Assembly: GCA_023453335.1 (NCBI GenBank)
Contig: JAEXTU010000180.1
Coordinates: 1 to 16,159, forward strand
Origin: Pseudomonadota bacterium
GTDB taxonomy: Bacteria; Desulfobacterota; Desulfovibrionia; Desulfovibrionales; Desulfovibrionaceae
DNA length: 16,159 bases
Direction of reading: 5' to 3'
The notes under the pieces are model-generated. The model was given only the letters and a program-made list of their open reading frames with translations, was not told the DNA's origin and did not search any database. Shown piece by piece: positions 14,175 through 16,159 of this stretch. A program made the position numbers and the translations under genes. Within the stretch, counting starts at the first letter, position 1; every line of letters starts with the position of its first letter.

Positions 14175-16082
14175 CTATGCCTTGGGCAGGGTGCGGGGCA
14201 GGCGGATGGCGAAGCTGGTGCCCTTGCCGGCCTCGGACTCTAGGGTCATGGTCCCGCCGTGCTTGGTCACCACGTCGTTGGCGATGAACAGCCCCAGGCC
14301 GGTGCCGCGCAGGCCCTTGGAGGAGAAGAACAGGGTCAGCGCCTTCTCCTTGGTTTCCTGGTCCATGCCCATGCCGTTGTCGGTGATGGCGAAGTGTACC
14401 GCGCCGTTGTCGGCCCGCACCGCAAAGCCGATGGCGTGCTCGGGCTTGGCATGGTCGGCCACGCAGGCGTCGATGGCGTTCTCCAGGATGTTCACCAGGG
14501 CCGCCGAGAGGTTGGCCAGGTCCGCGCTGAACCGGCCCAGCCCGGGGCCGAGGTCCACGCTGAAGCCCACCTTGTCCTTCTCGGCCTTGGGCGCCACCAC
14601 CTGGGCCACTGAGGTGCAGAACTCGGCCACGTCGGCCTCCTCGGCGCACAGGGCCCGGGACTTGGCGTAGTAGAGCACGTTGAGCACCAGGGTCTTGATC
14701 CGGCCGCTGAGCTGCTTGACCGACTCGGCCGCGTCCGCGATGCGGGTGAGGTCCTGGCGCTTGAGGCCCGACTCCAGGCGGTAGACCCCGCCCTCCAGGG
14801 CGGTGAGCATGCCCTTGACCCCGTGCGACATGGACCCCAGCATGAGGCCCAGGGAGGTCAGGTGGTCCTGCAACTGGCGGATCTGGGTGATGTCCGTGGA
14901 CATCTCCATGACCTCCACCACCTGGCCCCTGGCGTCGCGGATGGGCGCGGACCAGGAGAGCACGTGCAGGGTGCGGCCGTCCCGGGTGGACACCGTGGAC
15001 TCGTGCGGGCGGGATTGGCCGTCCTCGAAGGTCTGGGCGCTGCTGCAATCCGGGCAGGGGTCGCTGCGGTGCTTGAAGGCCTGGTAGCAGAAGCGGCCCG
15101 CGCCCTCGCCGAAGTCCTGGGCGAAGCGCCGGTTGTTGGCCACGATGCGGTAGTCCCGGTCGCGCACCGCGATGTAGCAGGGGGTCTGCTCGAACAGGTC
15201 CTGGTACTTCTCCTGGGCCACGCGCAGCTCTTCGCGCAGGCGGTTGAGCTCGCTCATGTCCAGGGCCATCTCCAGGACCAGCTCCACCTGGCCTTCCTTG
15301 TGGGTCACCGGCGAGGTGAAGACCTCCATGGGCAGGGGGTTGCCGGCCGGGTCGCGGAACATCGCCCGGGAGCGCTGGCCGCGGCCGGTGGCGAAGGTCT
15401 GCTGCACCGGGTTGTCCGCCCCGGCCTCCCGGTAGGCGTCCAGGCTGCTCTGGCCCACCTTGTCGCCCACCCGCTCCAGGTAGAGCTGGTTGCAGGTCAC
15501 CACCTCCAGGTCGCGGTTGTGCACGGCCATGAGGCAGGGCATGTTGTTGAACATCCCGTCCTGGGGCGCCTCGGCGCCCAGGGAGTGCATGCCCCGGCAC
15601 ACCGCGTCCACCACCTGGGCCGCAGCGAGCTCGCGCTCCAGCTCCAGGACCCGGGCGGACTTCTCCCGCACCATGTCTTCCAGGTTGTCGGTGTAGGCCT
15701 TGATCTGGCGCTTGAGGGCCAGCTTCTCGCTGACCCGGCGCAGGGCGGCGGCCAGGATCTCGTCGTCGACCGGCTTGGTCACGAAGTCCGCGGCCTCCAG
15801 TTGGAGGCTCTGGATGGCCAGCTCCATGTCCCCGTGCCCGGAGATCATGACCACTTCGATGTCGGGGGAGTGCGCCTTGATGCGGCGCAAAAGCTCGATG
15901 CCGTCCATGCCCGGCATCTTGATGTCGGTGAGCACGATGTCCGGGGCCGCGGCGACGACCTGGCGCAGGGCCTCGTCGCCGTTGGCCGCAGTGGAGACCT
16001 CGTAGCCCATGTCCCGGAGCAGGAGCCCCAGGAACTTGCGGATACCCTCTTCGTCGTCGACCAGGAGCAGGGTGTCGCCCAT
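14175..16082 (-). CDS. Receiver-PAS-PAS histidine kinase (hybrid sensor kinase)
   Basis: This 635-residue protein has no membrane helix and is predicted to be cytoplasmic. Residues 1-118 are a receiver with Asp9/Asp10, phospho-acceptor Asp53 (LTDIKMPGMDG), Ser81 and Lys103. A coiled-coil linker follows (about 118-158). PAS domains span about 175-285 and 292-405; the second holds FCYQAF (Cys332) and PCPDCS (Cys343, Cys346). The kinase core has the phosphorylation box MLGSMSHGVKGML with His420, N-box NILENAIDAC (531-540), G1 box DNGMGMD (568-574) and G2 box GTGLGL (593-598), so it looks active. The N-terminal receiver suggests control by another kinase, or feedback. The start at 16082 gives a complete receiver; the ribosome site is weak. 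Upstream DNA is lost in the G run. The signal is unknown; the cysteines suggest redox or metal sensing, as a guess. Confidence 0.93.
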   Translation of the reverse strand: MGDTLLLVDDEEGIRKFLGLLLRDMGYEVSTAANGDEALRQVVAAAPDIVLTDIKMPGMDGIELLRRIKAHSPDIEVVMISGHGDMELAIQSLQLEAADFVTKPVDDEILAAALRRVSEKLALKRQIKAYTDNLEDMVREKSARVLELERELAAAQVVDAVCRGMHSLGAEAPQDGMFNNMPCLMAVHNRDLEVVTCNQLYLERVGDKVGQSSLDAYREAGADNPVQQTFATGRGQRSRAMFRDPAGNPLPMEVFTSPVTHKEGQVELVLEMALDMSELNRLREELRVAQEKYQDLFEQTPCYIAVRDRDYRIVANNRRFAQDFGEGAGRFCYQAFKHRSDPCPDCSSAQTFEDGQSRPHESTVSTRDGRTLHVLSWSAPIRDARGQVVEVMEMSTDITQIRQLQDHLTSLGLMLGSMSHGVKGMLTALEGGVYRLESGLKRQDLTRIADAAESVKQLSGRIKTLVLNVLYYAKSRALCAEEADVAEFCTSVAQVVAPKAEKDKVGFSVDLGPGLGRFSADLANLSAALVNILENAIDACVADHAKPEHAIGFAVRADNGAVHFAITDNGMGMDQETKEKALTLFFSSKGLRGTGLGLFIANDVVTKHGGTMTLESEAGKGTSFAIRLPRTLPKA

Positions 16083-16106
16083 GGGGCCCGCCTATGAAGC
16101 CGAAGC

Positions 16107-16159
<53 letters not shown>

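Overview
The window is strongly GC-rich and reads like a draft contig from a sulfate-reducer-type bacterium of the Desulfobacterota, most likely the order Desulfovibrionales. That placement is inference. It rests on an 11-subunit-style complex I operon with extra Mrp-like antiporter subunits, a single-domain receiver carrying an EMPNEWGPRF motif, and a kinase with an SHGVKG phosphorylation box. The last 53 bases are an almost pure G run that looks like a sequencing or assembly artefact at a contig end.

Bases 1-10640 (+ strand) are the 3' part of one long operon for a respiratory complex I: the end of nuoC, then nuoD, nuoH, nuoI, nuoJ, nuoK, an MrpD-like antiporter subunit, a small two-helix membrane protein, a second large antiporter-like subunit with a NuoL-type C-terminal tail, nuoM and nuoN. 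Genes overlap or nearly abut (ATGA junctions at C/D, D/H and J/K), and a strong terminator follows nuoN. NADH-input genes (nuoE, F, G) are absent from the visible part, so the electron donor is open. Two features stand out. The operon carries four antiporter-type subunits instead of the usual three, one of which has lost the central TM7 lysine. NuoI carries a roughly 80-residue Ala/Lys/Pro-rich insert between its two 4Fe-4S motifs.

Bases 10692-11770 hold two stress genes on the + strand: the mechanosensitive channel mscL and an Hsp20-type small heat-shock protein. A bidirectional terminator separates them from a convergent DUF554 membrane protein gene (- strand, 11775-12458). Divergent from that gene is a cysteine-rich DUF3795-type protein (12584-13084), followed at once by a class II tRNA-Leu(CAA) and its terminator.

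Bases 13229-13709 contain no convincing gene. This stretch is less GC-rich than its surroundings and holds several inverted repeats and a probable promoter for the next gene. That gene encodes a stand-alone CheY-like receiver (13710-14066, + strand). It faces, across a terminator, a large sensor kinase with the order receiver-PAS-PAS-kinase (14175-16082, - strand). The two may form one phosphorelay with an unknown signal.
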